The notes beneath the pieces are model-generated. The model was not told the origin of the DNA and ran no database searches. It saw only the letters and a list, made by a program, of their open reading frames with translations. Shown in pieces: positions 63,277 through 64,000 of a stretch of 64,000 nucleotides of DNA. The position numbers were made by a program, and so were the translations under genes. The stretch spans positions 6,122,001-6,186,000 of the forward strand of contig NZ_CP022521.1 in assembly GCF_002234535.1 (NCBI RefSeq). The letters are read 5' to 3'. Positions within the stretch are counted from its first letter, which is position 1; the number at the start of each line of letters is the position of its first letter. This DNA is from Actinoalloteichus hoggarensis. Its GTDB lineage: Bacteria > Actinomycetota > Actinomycetes > Mycobacteriales > Pseudonocardiaceae.

Positions 63277-64000
63277 CTACTCCGGTCGAAGAGGGCGTCG
63301 CCCCGCCGAGGCGATGATGTCGGCGCCTGCCGGATCGGCGGCCAGGGCGGCCTCGAAGTCCTCCTTCGGCAGCACGGTGTTCCCGGCGAGGTACACCGTC
63401 TCCGGCGGGTCGTCATGACCCATGGGCAGGTCGTCCCAGTAATTCCCGAGGAACGCGACGTGACGCAACGGCGGCGCGACCGTCAGCACCGCGGGCGTGT
63501 CGCCTCGATGGACGACGTTGCCTGCGACGGTCACCCAGGCCGCGCCGTAGTCGGTGTAGAGGCCGAAGTTGTACGAGGTGATCGTGTCGTGGATGACGTT
63601 GCCTCGCAGCACCGTGCCGCCCGCGAAGGACGAGCCCTGCGGCGCCGAGACGTAGATGCCGCCGCCGTCGGCCAACACCGTCATCGTGTGGTGGATGAGG
63701 TTTCCGATGATCTGCGCTCCGCGAGCGCTCTCGCCGCCGAGGACGACGATGCCCGCGTGCGGCACGTCACGAACCTCGTTGTGGCGCACGACGACGTCCC
63801 GTGTCGCGGCGAGCAGGATCGCGGGCGAGCCTCGGTACTCGGCGCCGACGGCATGCACCAGGTTGTCCTCGACGAGACAGTCCGCGGCCTGCCGCACCGC
63901 GATGCCGCTGCCGGACACGTCGTGAACGGTGTTGCCGCGCACCACCACCCCCGTGCAGCCCGGTCCGATCTCGAGTGCGCCCGCGCCGAGGCCGGTGAAG
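63277..64000 (-). CDS. Right-handed parallel beta-helix protein, truncated by window edge
   Basis: The frame is open on the minus strand from 64000 to the TCA stop at 63277, so the N-terminus lies outside the window; 240 residues are visible. It is built of repeating ~22-residue coils: VVVRGNTVHDVSGSGIAV, CLVEDNLVHAVGAEY, VVVRHNEVRDVPHAGIVV, QIIGNLIHHTMTVLADGGGIYV, TVLRGNVIHDTIT and VTVAGNVVHRGD. The regular N-x-(I/V)-H and G-(I/V) ladder is typical of pectate-lyase-like carbohydrate enzymes or NosD-like proteins. The C-terminus (DPPETVYLAGNTVLPKEDFEAALAADPAG) looks like that of polysaccharide lyases of this fold. Catalytic residues would lie upstream. Confidence 0.85.
   Translation of the reverse strand, partial: FTGLGAGALEIGPGCTGVVVRGNTVHDVSGSGIAVRQAADCLVEDNLVHAVGAEYRGSPAILLAATRDVVVRHNEVRDVPHAGIVVLGGESARGAQIIGNLIHHTMTVLADGGGIYVSAPQGSSFAGGTVLRGNVIHDTITSYNFGLYTDYGAAWVTVAGNVVHRGDTPAVLTVAPPLRHVAFLGNYWDDLPMGHDDPPETVYLAGNTVLPKEDFEAALAADPAGADIIASAGRRPLRPE

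Overview
The window is high-GC actinobacterial chromosome with GTG/TTG starts, frequent 4-nt stop/start overlaps and SPOUT, SepH, DUF397, DUF2530, DUF2771 and DUF3027 families. It most resembles the Pseudonocardiaceae; the genus cannot be fixed from sequence alone. No rRNA, tRNA, CRISPR array or complete mobile element was seen. From memory, the block sepH, serC, SpoU-type methyltransferase, DUF2537-type membrane protein, MarR regulator, MFS, DUF2771 protein and an OmpATb/ArfA-like pair recalls the Mycobacterium tuberculosis region from about Rv0875c to Rv0901, so much of the right half is probably conserved core chromosome.

Layout. 1-9.9 kb: a 5'-truncated acyl-CoA ligase, two methyltransferases, a PAS-GGDEF-EAL protein with both output domains degenerate, an F420/PPOX-type oxidoreductase, a DUF4232 lipoprotein, an unknown two-module protein and a DUF5753/DUF397 regulator pair. 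10-16 kb: an exported M14 carboxypeptidase, then two small paralogous helical proteins, a three-module soluble FtsK/SpoIIIE-like ATPase with one intact ATP site, and a coupled helical protein. 16-22 kb: GNAT, NADP-dependent oxidoreductase, a small Cys-containing protein, and a four-gene regulator/membrane protein/ABC transporter operon with three 4-nt overlaps. 22-31 kb: photolyase, citrate synthase, PfkB kinase, amidohydrolase, aldose epimerase and APC permease. 31-45 kb: MFS, pdxH, serC, sepH, an ArfC/ArfA-like envelope pair, a heterodimeric ABC exporter, DUF2537 protein and TrmH. 45-51 kb: GCS2 ligase, a 26-bp tandem repeat plus terminator, MarR-MFS operon and NCS2 purine permease. 51.5-53.5 kb: a small island with a frameshifted phage tail-fibre relic and a toxin-like gene with its overlapping downstream partner. 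54-64 kb: DUF2530, sacsin-type ATPase plus DUF3027, glutaminyl cyclase, an MFS with a huge charged N-terminus, DUF2771, and the end of a beta-helix protein.

The most interesting link is that the first ~85 residues of the toxin-like protein (52766-53548) align almost without gaps to the small helical protein (11993-12253) encoded beside the FtsK-like ATPase ~37 kb away, and the gene's TTG start places both N-termini in register. This suggests, as inference, that the ATPase cluster handles proteins carrying this domain, in the way ESX/type VII systems handle WXG100 proteins, and that the 52.4-53.5 kb pair is a polymorphic toxin with its immunity protein. A set of genes also share a TANNNT box 6-8 nt before the start codon and lack a Shine-Dalgarno sequence, pointing to leaderless mRNAs.
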